64,000 nucleotides of DNA, from NCBI GenBank assembly GCA_023437715.1, contig JAEZFK010000036.1:66125-130124 (forward strand), written 5' to 3'. Positions 45,055 through 53,739 of the stretch are shown one piece after another. Each line of letters starts with the position of its first letter. Within the stretch, counting starts at the first letter, position 1. The DNA is from Bacillota bacterium (GTDB lineage: Bacteria; Bacillota; Clostridia; Lachnospirales; Lachnospiraceae). The notes beneath the pieces are model-generated. The model had not been told where the DNA came from and made no database searches. It saw only the letters and a program-made list of their open reading frames with translations. The position numbers and the translations under genes are program-made.

Positions 45055-46302
45055 TTAATCCGAAATTTCCCGGCCTTCCATTTCACTCCGGCGGAGAATA
45101 TCGTACGGTTCCATTTCCGCGCCTAAGTCTACATAAAGGACCTGCTGGGGATGGGGAGCGCTTTCCTGGGAATTTCCGTCGCCGTCATAAATGGCTCTTA
45201 CAACGGCTTCCAGATTCCGTCCATCAGGCTTCATCACCTCGATGGTCTCCCCTACAGTGAACTTGTTTTTCTGCTCGATGCGGGCAAAGCCCCTTTCATC
45301 CACAGCTTCAACAGTTCCCAGATAGGTGTAATTCTTCACATAGGTATTGTTATCGTAAATCTGGGTGGTGGAATCGGCCTTTCCAAAGTAAAAACCGGTG
45401 GTAAATTCCCGGTAGGTGCATTTGCCGATTTCAGACCGGTACCATTCCATATTATTCCGATATGTTTCAGGGGATTTCTTGTAATCATCAATGGCCTTCC
45501 GGTAGGTTCTTGCCACAGTGGCCACGTAAAGGGCCGTTTTCATCCGTCCCTCGATCTTAAAGCTGTCAATTCCCGCCTCAATGAGTTCCGGAATATGCTC
45601 GATCATACATAAGTCCTTGGAATTAAAAATATAAGTCCCCCGCTCATTTTCATAAACCGGCATATACTCGCCGGGGCGCTTTTCCTCCACAATGGAATAT
45701 TTCCAACGGCAGGGATGGGTACAGGCCCCCTGGTTGGCGTCTCTTCCAGTCATAAAATTGCTCAGCAGGCAGCGGCCGGAATAGGAAATGCACATGGCCC
45801 CGTGAACGAAGCTTTCGATTTCCATGTCCTCCGGAATTTTCTCCCGGATTTCCTTAATCTCTTTCAAGGAAAGCTCCCTGGCGGAAACCACCCGCCTGGC
45901 CCCCAGCTGATGCCAGAAAAGGTAGGTGCCGTAATTGGTGTTATTGGCCTGGGTGCTGACATGGATATCCATATCAGGCAAAACCTGCTTTGCAATGGCA
46001 AAAACACCGGGATCGGAAATGATCAGGGCGTCAGGGCCGGCCTCTTTCAGCTCTTTAAAATATTCCTCCACTCCCGGGAGATCGTCGTTATGGGCAAGTA
46101 TGTTGGCCGTAATGTAGACCTTCACCCCCCGTTCATGGGCAAAGGCGATCCCTTCCCGGATTTCCTCTTTTGTGAAATTTTTTGCTTTGGCCCGAAGGCC
46201 GAAAGCCTCTCCGCCGATATAAACGGCGTCAGCGCCGTAAATAACCGCTGTTTTCAGCACATCCAGACTGCCTGCCGGAATTAAAAGCTCAGTTTCTCTC
46301 AT
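45055..46302 (-). CDS. trhP: U32-family tRNA hydroxylation protein, TrhP-like
   Basis: 415-residue peptidase-U32-family protein. Relatives (TrhP/YegQ, YrrO) hydroxylate wobble uridine 34 of tRNA to ho5U rather than cut proteins. Seen: ELLIPAGSLDVLKTAVIYGADAVYIGG at the start (written in segments), the cysteine cluster MCISYSGRCLLSN and GACTHPCRWKY (residues about 167-200) thought to bind iron-sulphur, and FKIEGRMKTALYVATV. GAGAGG precedes the ATG. The preceding gene is the TrmR-like methyltransferase that acts on ho5U, which strongly supports this role. Only one copy is present here, whereas Bacillus has two in tandem. Confidence 0.88.
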   Translation of the reverse strand: MRETELLIPAGSLDVLKTAVIYGADAVYIGGEAFGLRAKAKNFTKEEIREGIAFAHERGVKVYITANILAHNDDLPGVEEYFKELKEAGPDALIISDPGVFAIAKQVLPDMDIHVSTQANNTNYGTYLFWHQLGARRVVSARELSLKEIKEIREKIPEDMEIESFVHGAMCISYSGRCLLSNFMTGRDANQGACTHPCRWKYSIVEEKRPGEYMPVYENERGTYIFNSKDLCMIEHIPELIEAGIDSFKIEGRMKTALYVATVARTYRKAIDDYKKSPETYRNNMEWYRSEIGKCTYREFTTGFYFGKADSTTQIYDNNTYVKNYTYLGTVEAVDERGFARIEQKNKFTVGETIEVMKPDGRNLEAVVRAIYDGDGNSQESAPHPQQVLYVDLGAEMEPYDILRRSEMEGREISD

Positions 46303-46369
46303 GAAAATCCTCTCTTGTTCTATTTACTCAATCGTTCAGGCCCGTTCTCCCGTGCCCTCGCCGGTGAAC

Positions 46370-47014
46370 TCATCCTTTTAAGATGCTGACGGCCATTCCG
46401 TCGCCGATTGGGATGATTGTTGTCATAAGTCTTTCAGAATGCTTCAGCTCATACAAATATTCCCGCATCCTGGCGTGAATGGTCCGGTTTCTCCTCTCCA
46501 CCGCGTAGCGGGATTCCACGATCTGGCCGTCCTGCAAAACATTGTCGGAAAGCAGCATTCCTCCGGGCCTCATAAGCTCCAGGATCCGGGGCAGCCAGAT
46601 TAAGTACTGGCCTTTTGCCGCATCCAGAAAGACAAGGTCAAAGGGGCCTGTAAGCCCCTCTAACAGTTCCTGTGCATCCCCTTCCAAAAGGGTAATGCGC
46701 TCCGTCTCCCCTGCCCTTATAAAATTCTCTCTGGCCTCGGGGATTCTTTTTTCATATTTTTCTATGGTGGTGATATGGCAGCCGGCCGGCATGGCCTGAG
46801 CCATTAAAAGGGCCGAATAACCTACAGCCGTTCCCACCTCTAAAATGGCTTCCGGCTTCATGGCGGCCGTCATGGTCTGCAAGAATGCGGCCGTTTCCTC
46901 TCTTATGACCGGGACTCCCCTCTGTCTGGCACTCTGTCCGATTTCTGAAAGAAGGGGGCCTCTGTCCGGTTCCAGAGAATTGATATAATCCGTTATCCTG
47001 TTATTTACGATCAT
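46370..47014 (-). CDS. trmR: tRNA 5-hydroxyuridine methyltransferase, TrmR-like
   Basis: 214-residue SAM-dependent O-methyltransferase of the class resembling YrrM/TrmR, which turns ho5U34 into mo5U34. SAM motif EVGTAVGYSALLMAQAMP is near residue 57, and the acidic DLVFLDAAKGQYLIWLP near 125 holds the metal and catalytic region. Its ATG overlaps the stop of the MltG-like gene (ATGA), and the trhP-like gene follows by 67 bases. The order MltG-TrmR-TrhP matches the Bacillus yrrL-yrrM-yrrO order. Family is firm; tRNA substrate rests on that synteny. Confidence 0.9.
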   Translation of the reverse strand: MIVNNRITDYINSLEPDRGPLLSEIGQSARQRGVPVIREETAAFLQTMTAAMKPEAILEVGTAVGYSALLMAQAMPAGCHITTIEKYEKRIPEARENFIRAGETERITLLEGDAQELLEGLTGPFDLVFLDAAKGQYLIWLPRILELMRPGGMLLSDNVLQDGQIVESRYAVERRNRTIHARMREYLYELKHSERLMTTIIPIGDGMAVSILKG

Positions 47015-47406
47015 TGGTTTTCTTCCTTTTTCCCTGTATTCCCGTTCATCATCTGAAGGATTTCCTTGGAGGTCATGGAAGTGTTTAGGGTATAGCTTCC
47101 CGGATTTGCCTTATAGTTAAAAAACTCCGCCTGTATGATAAAGGAATACTCATTGGCAATGAGGCCGCTGTCCTTTAAAAGCCTTGCCGTATGGACCAGA
47201 TCGGTTCCCTCCTTGATGGTCACCGTCTTGTCCCGCCCCGGAGAAAGTTCTACTGCCGAGGCATAAAAGATTTCATGGCCGAATTCATATCCTCTGGTCA
47301 CTCCTTCGTGAAGCAGAAGAATGAACAGAGCAAGGAAGATGAGCCGGATGGAAAGTCCGATGATCGCACCTGTTATTCGATTGATCTCACTTGTTACCCG
47401 GCTCAT
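47011..47406 (-). CDS. Short MltG-like protein without catalytic domain
   Basis: 131-residue protein with one N-terminal membrane helix (about 15-35) and an extracytoplasmic LysM-like segment: TVTIKEGTDLVHTARLLKDSGLIANEYSF followed by KANPGSYTLNTSMTSKEILQMMNG (written in segments). These match the N-terminal non-catalytic part of MltG endolytic transglycosylases, which are normally over 300 residues. The catalytic domain with its Glu is absent, and no downstream frame continues it, since trmR overlaps the stop. It occupies the MltG position of the conserved gene order. It could be a peptidoglycan-binding or regulatory remnant. Confidence 0.75.
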   Translation of the reverse strand: MSRVTSEINRITGAIIGLSIRLIFLALFILLLHEGVTRGYEFGHEIFYASAVELSPGRDKTVTIKEGTDLVHTARLLKDSGLIANEYSFIIQAEFFNYKANPGSYTLNTSMTSKEILQMMNGNTGKKEENQ

Positions 47407-47444
47407 AAGCTTCTATTCCTTCCCTATATATTCTCGCTTGATCT

Positions 47445-49112
47445 TTATACTTCCATAATGATCGGCAGGATCATGGGGTTGCGCTTCATACGCTTCCAGA
47501 GGAAATCGCTTAAGCTGTCCCTGATAATGTTCTTGATCTTGCCCCAGTCGTTGATATGGCGGTCCAGACAGTCGGCAACGGCATCATTGACAATAGCTCT
47601 TGCCTCTTCCATTAAATCCTCCGATTCCCTTACATAGACAAAGCCTCGGGAAACGATATCCGGTCCGGCTAAAAGCTGGTTGGAGTATTTCTCCAAGGTC
47701 AGCACTACTACGATGATTCCGTTCTGGGCCAGGTTCTGTCTGTCTCTTAAAACGATATTGCCCACGTCGCCGACTCCAAGGCCATCCACCAGGATGCCCC
47801 CTGCCTGAACGTGGTTTACCACGCCCCAGGACTCCTGTCCTACCTCTACCACATCGCCGGAGGACATGATAATAATATTTTCCTTTGGCATTCCCATACC
47901 CTGAACCAGGTTCTTCTGAGCCATGATATGATGGTACTCGCCGTGAACCGGAATGGCGTATTTGGGGCGTACCAGGGCGTACATCAGCTTGATTTCCTCC
48001 TGGCAGGCGTGTCCCGATACATGGGTGTCCTCACGGATTACCTCGGCTCCTCTCATGGAAAGCTCATTGATCACCTTTGATACGGCCTTTTCATTTCCCG
48101 GAATGGGATGGGAGCTTAAAATCACCACATCTGTGGGCTTAATGGAAATCTTTTTATGGGTTCCGTTGGACATACGGGAAAGAGCCGCCATGGACTCTCC
48201 CTGGCTTCCTGTGGTGATGAGCACGGTCTGCTCATCCGGATAATTTTTCAGCTGATCAATTTCGATTAAGGTCCCTTCAGGAATGCTGATATAGCCCAGC
48301 TCGCTTGCCGTTCCTATGACGTTGACCATGCTGCGGCCCTCTACCACGGCTTTCCGCCCGAACTTTGCCGCGGAGTTGATGACCTGCTGCACCCGGTCCA
48401 CGTTGGATGCAAAGGTGGCCACAATGATGCGGTTGTTCTTATGGTCTGCAAAAATATTATCAAAGGTCTTTCCAACAGTCTTTTCCGAAGGAGTAAACCC
48501 TGGTCTTGTAGCATTGGTGCTGTCGCACATCAGGGCCAGAACGCCCTTTTTGCCCAGCTCTGCAAAACGCTCTAAATCCGCCGGTTCTCCGAATACCGGA
48601 GTATAGTCAATTTTAAAATCGCCTGTATGCAGAATCACGCCGGCCGGTGAGAAAATGGCAAGGGCGGAAGCGTCGGCGATGCTGTGGTTGGTCTTGATGA
48701 ATTCAATGCGGAAGCACCCCAAATTAATGGACTGTCCGTGCTTGATCACCTTTCTCTTTGTATTTTTCAGTAAATTATGTTCTTTTAACTTGTTCTCGAT
48801 CAGGGCAATGGTCAGCTTTGTTCCGTAAACCGGTACGTTGATGTCCTTTAAAATATAGGGCAGGGCGCCGATATGGTCCTCGTGACCATGGGTGATAACA
48901 AAGCCCTTTACCTTGTCGATATTCTGTTTCAGATAGGAAACATCCGGTATGACCAGATCGATTCCCAGCATGTCGTCGGTTGGAAATGCCAGTCCGCAGT
49001 CCACCACAATGATGCTGTCCTCGTACTCAAAGGCCGTAATATTCATACCGATCTGTTCCATTCCTCCTAAGGGAATGATTTTAACTTTCGCGCTGCTGTC
49101 TTGTTTTTTCAA
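47445..49112 (-). CDS. rnj: Ribonuclease J
   Basis: 555-residue metallo-beta-lactamase-fold RNase with 5'-exonuclease and endonuclease activity, central to mRNA turnover. The zinc motif is HGHEDHIGALP near residue 76, with downstream NHSIADA, LHTGDFKID and SSHPIPGNE, and the beta-CASP segment; HGEYHH carries further metal or RNA-binding histidines. Starts with TTG at 49112, with GGAGG seven bases upstream. It follows the Fur-family gene by 14 bases and precedes the short MltG-like gene. Confidence 0.96.
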   Translation of the reverse strand: MKKQDSSAKVKIIPLGGMEQIGMNITAFEYEDSIIVVDCGLAFPTDDMLGIDLVIPDVSYLKQNIDKVKGFVITHGHEDHIGALPYILKDINVPVYGTKLTIALIENKLKEHNLLKNTKRKVIKHGQSINLGCFRIEFIKTNHSIADASALAIFSPAGVILHTGDFKIDYTPVFGEPADLERFAELGKKGVLALMCDSTNATRPGFTPSEKTVGKTFDNIFADHKNNRIIVATFASNVDRVQQVINSAAKFGRKAVVEGRSMVNVIGTASELGYISIPEGTLIEIDQLKNYPDEQTVLITTGSQGESMAALSRMSNGTHKKISIKPTDVVILSSHPIPGNEKAVSKVINELSMRGAEVIREDTHVSGHACQEEIKLMYALVRPKYAIPVHGEYHHIMAQKNLVQGMGMPKENIIIMSSGDVVEVGQESWGVVNHVQAGGILVDGLGVGDVGNIVLRDRQNLAQNGIIVVVLTLEKYSNQLLAGPDIVSRGFVYVRESEDLMEEARAIVNDAVADCLDRHINDWGKIKNIIRDSLSDFLWKRMKRNPMILPIIMEV

Positions 49113-49126
49113 TGTTTACCTCCATC

Positions 49127-49591
49127 TTATGATTTTCCGTACTGTTCTCCTTCCATGGCCTTCTGGCATTCCCTGCAATACCCGTGAAGCTTCACCTCAT
49201 GATCGGTCACAAGAAATCCTGACATATCAAGAAGCGCCTGCTCCAGGGTATCAAGCAGATCGCCTTTAAAGGAAATTATTTTTCCGCATCGGCTGCAAAT
49301 CGCGTGGTGGTGGTGGTGTCCGGAACCGTGATCAGCCCCTAATTCATATCGGGCAAATCCATCGTTAAGGCTGACCTTGTCGATAATCGATAAATCTACC
49401 AGTACCTGCACGGTTCTGTAAACTGTGGCAAGCCCAATATCCGGGTACTTCTGCCTGGCCAGATCATAGATCTCCTCCGCAGTCAGATGTTGCCCGGGGC
49501 GCTCTGCCATGAGTTCCAGTACCAGCATGCGCTGGTTTGTCACCTTGAGTCCTTTTTTTCGAAGCATGTCTTTAAAAACTTCCTGTTCCAT
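49127..49591 (-). CDS. Fur-family metal-dependent regulator
   Basis: 154-residue regulator of the Fur/Zur/PerR class. Winged helix in residues 10-80 (KVTNQRMLVLELM, HLTAEEIYDLARQKYPDIGLATVYRTV in segments), then the metal region DHGSGHHHHHAICSRCGK and a second CRECQ pair, forming the structural zinc site. Five consecutive His before the CxxC resemble Fur and Zur more than PerR. The start is the ATG at 49591, following GAGGG by seven bases. It sits in the ireB-ruvX-DUF1292-RNase J string. The metal specificity cannot be decided by eye. Confidence 0.92.
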   Translation of the reverse strand: MEQEVFKDMLRKKGLKVTNQRMLVLELMAERPGQHLTAEEIYDLARQKYPDIGLATVYRTVQVLVDLSIIDKVSLNDGFARYELGADHGSGHHHHHAICSRCGKIISFKGDLLDTLEQALLDMSGFLVTDHEVKLHGYCRECQKAMEGEQYGKS

Positions 49592-49615
49592 AAACAGTCC
49601 CTCGATCACTCACCA

Positions 49616-49897
49616 TCATTTTTCAATATCCACACCTGCTCCGTCAAGCAGTTCGGAAAATATCTTAAATAAATAATCTATCTCGTTATCATCTTCTACA
49701 AACTCATACAAAGCCTCTGCATCTTCCTGCTTTGACAAATCCTTTAAGATGTAACATTCTCCTTCTTCCTCTTCATCTGCCGCATCGGTTACAAGCAGAT
49801 AATTCATCCCGCTGATTCTGGTTTCCTCCAGAACGTAAAAATCCACAGCTTCCCCTGTCTCTGTAGTCAGGGTTATTTTCTTTTCTTCACTGTTCAT
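49616..49897 (-). CDS. DUF1292 family small acidic protein, YrzB-like
   Basis: 93-residue very acidic protein of the DUF1292 family. The start EEKKITLTTETGEAVDFYVLEE and the later YLLVTDA...EGECYILKDL pattern are typical; the C-terminus is amphipathic. No enzymatic motif. Its ATG overlaps the ruvX stop (ATGA), and it is coupled with ruvX as in Bacillus yrrK-yrzB. Function unknown; conserved linkage with ruvX and ireB suggests ribosome or stress regulation. Confidence 0.88.
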   Translation of the reverse strand: MNSEEKKITLTTETGEAVDFYVLEETRISGMNYLLVTDAADEEEEGECYILKDLSKQEDAEALYEFVEDDNEIDYLFKIFSELLDGAGVDIEK

Positions 49898-50328
49898 TTT
49901 CCATCTCCTGTTGTTAAGCTGTCCAGATAACCCTGCAGGATCAGTCCTGCCGCCACCTGGTCAATGACCGCTTTCCGGTTTTCCCGTCTCACACCGCTTT
50001 CCTGCAATATGCGCTCGGATGCCGCGGTCGTCAGTCTTTCATCCCACAGGATAACGGGAAGTCCTGTTCTTCTAATGAGCATTTCTTTAAATTCTTCTGT
50101 CTTCCGGGCCCTGTCTCCCGCCGTATTATTCATATTCTTAGGATAACCCAAAACAATGGTTTCAATCTCATATTCCCGGATAAGCGTTTCAATCCGGGCA
50201 CAGGTTTTTCTCAATTTGTTTTCGTCTTCTCTCGTAATTGTCTCCACCGTCTGAGCGGTTATACCCAATAGGTCGGAAACTGCAACACCTACAGTTTTAG
50301 AACCGTAATCAAGTCCCATGATTCTCAT
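49894..50328 (-). CDS. ruvX: RuvX/YqgF RNase H-like nuclease
   Basis: 144-residue RNase H-fold protein, implicated in 16S rRNA maturation and proposed as a Holliday junction resolvase. Catalytic Asp lies in MGLDYGSKTVGVAVSD (residues about 4-19). The family motifs VLGYPKNMNNTAGDRA and LWDERLTTAASER are present. GTGGAG precedes the ATG. It is followed by DUF1292 with a four-base overlap and preceded by ireB 123 bases upstream. Confidence 0.95.
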   Translation of the reverse strand: MRIMGLDYGSKTVGVAVSDLLGITAQTVETITREDENKLRKTCARIETLIREYEIETIVLGYPKNMNNTAGDRARKTEEFKEMLIRRTGLPVILWDERLTTAASERILQESGVRRENRKAVIDQVAAGLILQGYLDSLTTGDGK

Positions 50329-50451
50329 ATTTTTTTCTCCACGTCAAATTTATGCAGCAAAACAAAGCTGGTCCTGCGCCAACCGTAATATAAACAAACT
50401 GCCAGACTCCGCCTTCTTCCACTTCATCTGACAGCTAGATTATCCACAACC

Positions 50452-50712
50452 TTACTTCAATCTCGTATCAATATATACCCGCATAAGCTCTTCTAAAATC
50501 TCATCCCGTTCCACTTTCATGATAAGACTTCTGGCATTCTTGTGGCTGGTAATATAAGTAGGATCTCCAGACATAATATAGCCTACGATCTGGTTGACCG
50601 GATTATATCCCTTTTCAGTGAGGGCAATATAAACCTGCTCCAGAACCTGGCTTACGTTCAGTTTATTTTCCTGCACTGCTTTGAAAAATTGTGTGTTATG
50701 AATATCACCCAT
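50452..50712 (-). CDS. ireB: IreB family regulatory phosphoprotein (DUF965)
   Basis: 86-residue small protein of the IreB/YrzL family, a substrate of the Ser/Thr kinase IreK/PrkC that influences cephalosporin resistance in enterococci. The conserved core NVSQVLEQVYIALTEKGYNPVNQIVGYIMSGDPTYITSHKNAR is present, written here by its order of motifs: NQIVGY, SGDPTYITSH, and the IDTRLK tail. The start is the ATG at 50712, ten bases after AAAGGA; an in-frame GTG three codons earlier is too close to that site. Promoter at 50743-50771. Starts the ruvX-DUF1292-Fur-RNase J run. Confidence 0.93.
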   Translation of the reverse strand: MGDIHNTQFFKAVQENKLNVSQVLEQVYIALTEKGYNPVNQIVGYIMSGDPTYITSHKNARSLIMKVERDEILEELMRVYIDTRLK

Positions 50713-50742
50713 GTTTCTCACGTCCTTTAACTGTTCTCCTAT

Positions 50743-50771
50743 ATTCTAAACCAAAAATACGGATTCGGCAA
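50743..50771 (-). promoter_or_regulatory. Promoter of the ireB-ruvX operon
   Basis: Minus-strand TTGCCG (50766-50771), 17-base spacer, TAGAAT (50743-50748). Confidence 0.75.
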
Positions 50772-50792
50772 GATAAAAATAAATTTTGTCCA

Positions 50793-52112
50793 TTAATGCT
50801 TTAAAATAATGATTTCTTCGGTCAGCATTTCTGACAGAATTCCCTGGATGAGACGGCCCTTTAAGCCCTCCTCATAAGGGACAACAGCCTTTACGTATTC
50901 CCCGGTGTGGCCCACCATGTAACGGACCCCTTCCCACTGGAACTCCTCTTCCATAAGCACCTCTGCCCTGGTCCCTAAAAATGATTTCCGGTATTCTAAG
51001 GACATGGCCTTTTCCAGAGTCAGGAGCTCATTGCTCCGCTCTGTCTTTACAGATTCCGGCACCTGGTCCGGCATGGAGGAAGCCTTTGTGCCGTTTCTCC
51101 TGGAATATTTAAAAACGTGCATTTCGTAGAAACGGACCTTCTTTAAATATTCCCTTGTCGTCTCAAACTCTTCCTCTGTCTCTCCCGGAAAGCCTACGAT
51201 CACATCGGTGGTAATGGCCGGATTTTTAAAGGCCTTCCGCAGAATTTCGCAGCCCTTTAAATACTCTTCCGTGGTGTAGCGGCGGTTCATCCGCTTCAAG
51301 GTGCTGTCACAGCCGCTTTGAAGGGATAAGTGAAAGTGAGGGCATATTTTCGGCAGGGCGGAAAGGGCCTTAGCAAACTCCTCCGTCACGATCCTGGGCT
51401 CCAGAGAGCCAAGACGGATTCTCTTAATTCCCTCCGTATCGTGAATGGATTTTATCAGATCCAGAAGCGTAAGCCTTTCCTCTTCCGGAAAATCCATGCC
51501 GTAAGAGCTTAAATGGATGCCCGTAAGCACCACCTCCTGAAATCCGGCGCCTGTAAGGCGCTTTATTTCCTCTGCCACCTCATCGGGCCTGCGGCTTCTG
51601 ACCCGGCCTCTTGTATAAGGGATGATGCAGTAGCTGCAAAACTGGTTGCACCCGTCCTGGACCTTGATAAAGGCCCTTGTGTGGTCGGCGATCCGGTCAA
51701 TGGACAGGTTTTCATACTCCCTCGTTGCCCCGATATCAATGACCGCCTCCTCCTGGATTTCCCGGCTGCCAGAAAAATACTCCTCCAGAATGGGAATCAG
51801 CTCCGTCTTTTTGTTGTTCCCGATAACCAGGTCCACGGCTTCATCCTTTTTTAATTCCTCTCCCGCAGCCTGGACGTAGCATCCGGCCGCCACAACCACG
51901 GCCTGGGGATTCATTTTCTTTGCCCGGTGGAGCATCTGTCTGGACTTGCGGTCCGCAATATTGGTTACAGAACAGGTATTGATGATGTAAACGTCGGCCC
52001 CTTCTGCAAAGGGCACGATTTCATAGCCTGCATTTTCCAGAAGCTGCTGCATGGCCTCTGTTTCATATGAATTTACCTTGCATCCAAGATTGTGCAGGGC
52101 TGCCTTTCTCAT
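50793..52112 (-). CDS. mtaB: tRNA methylthiotransferase MtaB
   Basis: 439-residue radical-SAM enzyme that converts t6A37 to ms2t6A37 in tRNAs reading ANN codons. The N-terminal UPF0004 domain has NLGCKVNSYETEAM with INTCSVTN and AAGCYVQ supplying the second cluster's three cysteines. The radical-SAM cluster is CNQFCSYCIIPYTRGRVRSR near residue 150. A TRAM-like RNA-binding tail ends the protein. The ATG at 52112 follows GAGGAG; longer in-frame readings are not supported. Confidence 0.95.
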   Translation of the reverse strand: MRKAALHNLGCKVNSYETEAMQQLLENAGYEIVPFAEGADVYIINTCSVTNIADRKSRQMLHRAKKMNPQAVVVAAGCYVQAAGEELKKDEAVDLVIGNNKKTELIPILEEYFSGSREIQEEAVIDIGATREYENLSIDRIADHTRAFIKVQDGCNQFCSYCIIPYTRGRVRSRRPDEVAEEIKRLTGAGFQEVVLTGIHLSSYGMDFPEEERLTLLDLIKSIHDTEGIKRIRLGSLEPRIVTEEFAKALSALPKICPHFHLSLQSGCDSTLKRMNRRYTTEEYLKGCEILRKAFKNPAITTDVIVGFPGETEEEFETTREYLKKVRFYEMHVFKYSRRNGTKASSMPDQVPESVKTERSNELLTLEKAMSLEYRKSFLGTRAEVLMEEEFQWEGVRYMVGHTGEYVKAVVPYEEGLKGRLIQGILSEMLTEEIIILKH

Positions 52113-52156
52113 ATATTTTCTCCTCTGAATATACGTATTTTCATGGAAAATTACCA

Positions 52157-52185
52157 TTGACTTTTAAACAATTTATCAGTAGTAT
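52157..52185 (+). promoter_or_regulatory. Promoter of the HPr-like gene
   Basis: TTGACT (52157-52162), 17-base spacer, TAGTAT (52180-52185), about 38 bases before the ATG. Confidence 0.7.
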
Positions 52186-52222
52186 GATAGTAATAAAAAG
52201 CTCACTTAAGGAGGTTTTTCAC

Positions 52223-52456
52223 ATGAAAACAGTTCGCATATGCTTAAATTCCATTGATAAGGTAAAATCCTTTGTAAACGATTTAACAAAATTTGATACT
52301 GACTTTGATCTGGTGTCCGGAAGATACGTCATTGACGCAAAATCCATTATGGGCATTTTCAGCCTGGACTTATCAAAACCGATTGACTTAAACATCCATT
52401 CGGAAAGTGACGTGGATGAAATCTTAAACATCTTATCCCCGTATATTGTAGACTGA
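52223..52456 (+). CDS. HPr-like protein lacking the active histidine
   Basis: 77-residue protein with the HPr fold pattern. Its middle reads DAKSIMGIFSLDLSKPIDL, which matches the HPr Ser46 region and preserves that serine. The N-terminal segment reads CLNSIDKVKSFVNDL where HPr has GLHARPA, so the phosphorylatable His15 is replaced, by Asp in my alignment. It therefore cannot pass phosphate in the PTS but could be phosphorylated on Ser like Crh. AAGGAGG precedes the ATG. It has its own promoter and terminator, and is divergent from mtaB. A regulatory role with CcpA-like proteins is inferred. Confidence 0.85.
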   Translation: MKTVRICLNSIDKVKSFVNDLTKFDTDFDLVSGRYVIDAKSIMGIFSLDLSKPIDLNIHSESDVDEILNILSPYIVD

Positions 52457-52478
52457 TTAAAAATGATACATGCTTTAT

Positions 52479-52526
52479 TTAAACAGGGCCCGTCCTTTTC
52501 CAAAGGAACCGGACCCTGTTTTATCG
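52479..52526. terminator. Bidirectional terminator between HPr-like and thiI
   Basis: AAACAGGG and CCCTGTTT outer arms with CCG/CGG inner pairs, between convergent genes. Confidence 0.88.
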
Positions 52527-52537
52527 TATAGGGAAGT

Positions 52538-53716
52538 TTAACACCAGATCTTTTCCACTGTACTTATGGCAGTTTCTACCAGCTCATCGATTTTTTCCTG
52601 AAGCTTCTCCTCCGACCGCTCAATCATCTTAAGATTAGGCTTTGTCACCGGATGCTTTGCCACGAAAATGGTGCAGCAGTCCTCAAAAGGAAGGACGGAG
52701 GTTTCATAGGTTCCGATTTTTTCGGAAACATCCACGATCTCCTGCTTGTCAAAGCCGATGACCGGGCGAAATACCGGCATGGTGCAGGCCGCGTCTGTGG
52801 CCGCCAGGGACTGCATGGTCTGGGAAGCCACCTGTCCGATGCTCTCTCCCGTAATCAGGGCCATTGCCCCGCATTCCCCTGCCAGGCGCTCTGCAATCCG
52901 CATCATATACCGCCTCATGATGATGGTCAGCTCCTCGTGAGGGCATTTATCGTAAATGTACAGCTGGATATCCGTAAAATTCACCACATGAAGATGAATG
53001 GGGCCGGAGTATTTCGATACCAGCTTTGCTAAATCCACCACCTTCTGCTTTGCCCTGTCACTGGTATAGGGCGGCGCGTGGAAATAGACCGCATCGATCT
53101 TAACGCCCCGTTTTGCGATCATATAGCCGGCTACCGGGCTGTCGATTCCGCCGGACAGGAGAAGCATGGCCTTTCCGTTGGTTCCTACCGGCATACCGCC
53201 GGGCCCTGGGATAACCCGGGAATAAATGTTGATTTTATTGCGGACCTCCACATGGAGCATGACCTGAGGCTGATGGACATCCACCTTTGTCTCCGGGAAA
53301 GTATGGAGAATGATCTCTCCCAAATCCCGGTTGATCTGCTCGGAGTTTACGGGATATTTCTTATTTCCCCGTCTGGCATTGACCTTGAAAGTGAAATTCT
53401 TTTCCTCGTAAAATTCTTCCACATAGGAGAGAACCTGTTTCTTTAAATCCTCATAGCCGTTGTCCTCCACCTGAACCATGGGGCAGATGGCGGCAATGCC
53501 GAAAATGCACTGAAGGGTTTCAATTACCTCGTCAAAGTCATATTCCGCCTCTGCTGTGGCATAGATTCTCCCCGATTCCTTTGAAACCGAAAAATCACCG
53601 TCCACCCGCTTTAAGGAATGACGGATCTGGGTTACCAGCGCATCCTCAAAGAGATAGCGGTTCTTTCCCTTTACGCCGATTTCCGCATATTTAATTAAAA
53701 ATGATTTATATTGCAT
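52538..53716 (-). CDS. thiI: tRNA 4-thiouridine synthetase ThiI
   Basis: 392-residue enzyme adding sulphur to U8 of tRNA (and in some bacteria to thiamine thiazole). N-terminal ferredoxin-like and THUMP domains span residues 1-165 (FLIKYAEIGVKGKNR). The PP-loop SGGIDSPVAGYM lies near residue 188. There is no C-terminal rhodanese domain, so it should take sulphur directly from the cysteine desulfurase encoded immediately upstream. AAAGGA precedes the ATG. The pairing thiI-cysteine desulfurase is conserved in Firmicutes. Confidence 0.95.
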   Translation of the reverse strand: MQYKSFLIKYAEIGVKGKNRYLFEDALVTQIRHSLKRVDGDFSVSKESGRIYATAEAEYDFDEVIETLQCIFGIAAICPMVQVEDNGYEDLKKQVLSYVEEFYEEKNFTFKVNARRGNKKYPVNSEQINRDLGEIILHTFPETKVDVHQPQVMLHVEVRNKINIYSRVIPGPGGMPVGTNGKAMLLLSGGIDSPVAGYMIAKRGVKIDAVYFHAPPYTSDRAKQKVVDLAKLVSKYSGPIHLHVVNFTDIQLYIYDKCPHEELTIIMRRYMMRIAERLAGECGAMALITGESIGQVASQTMQSLAATDAACTMPVFRPVIGFDKQEIVDVSEKIGTYETSVLPFEDCCTIFVAKHPVTKPNLKMIERSEEKLQEKIDELVETAISTVEKIWC

Positions 53717-53739
53717 CTGTTGTCCTTTCTCTAGGTATC

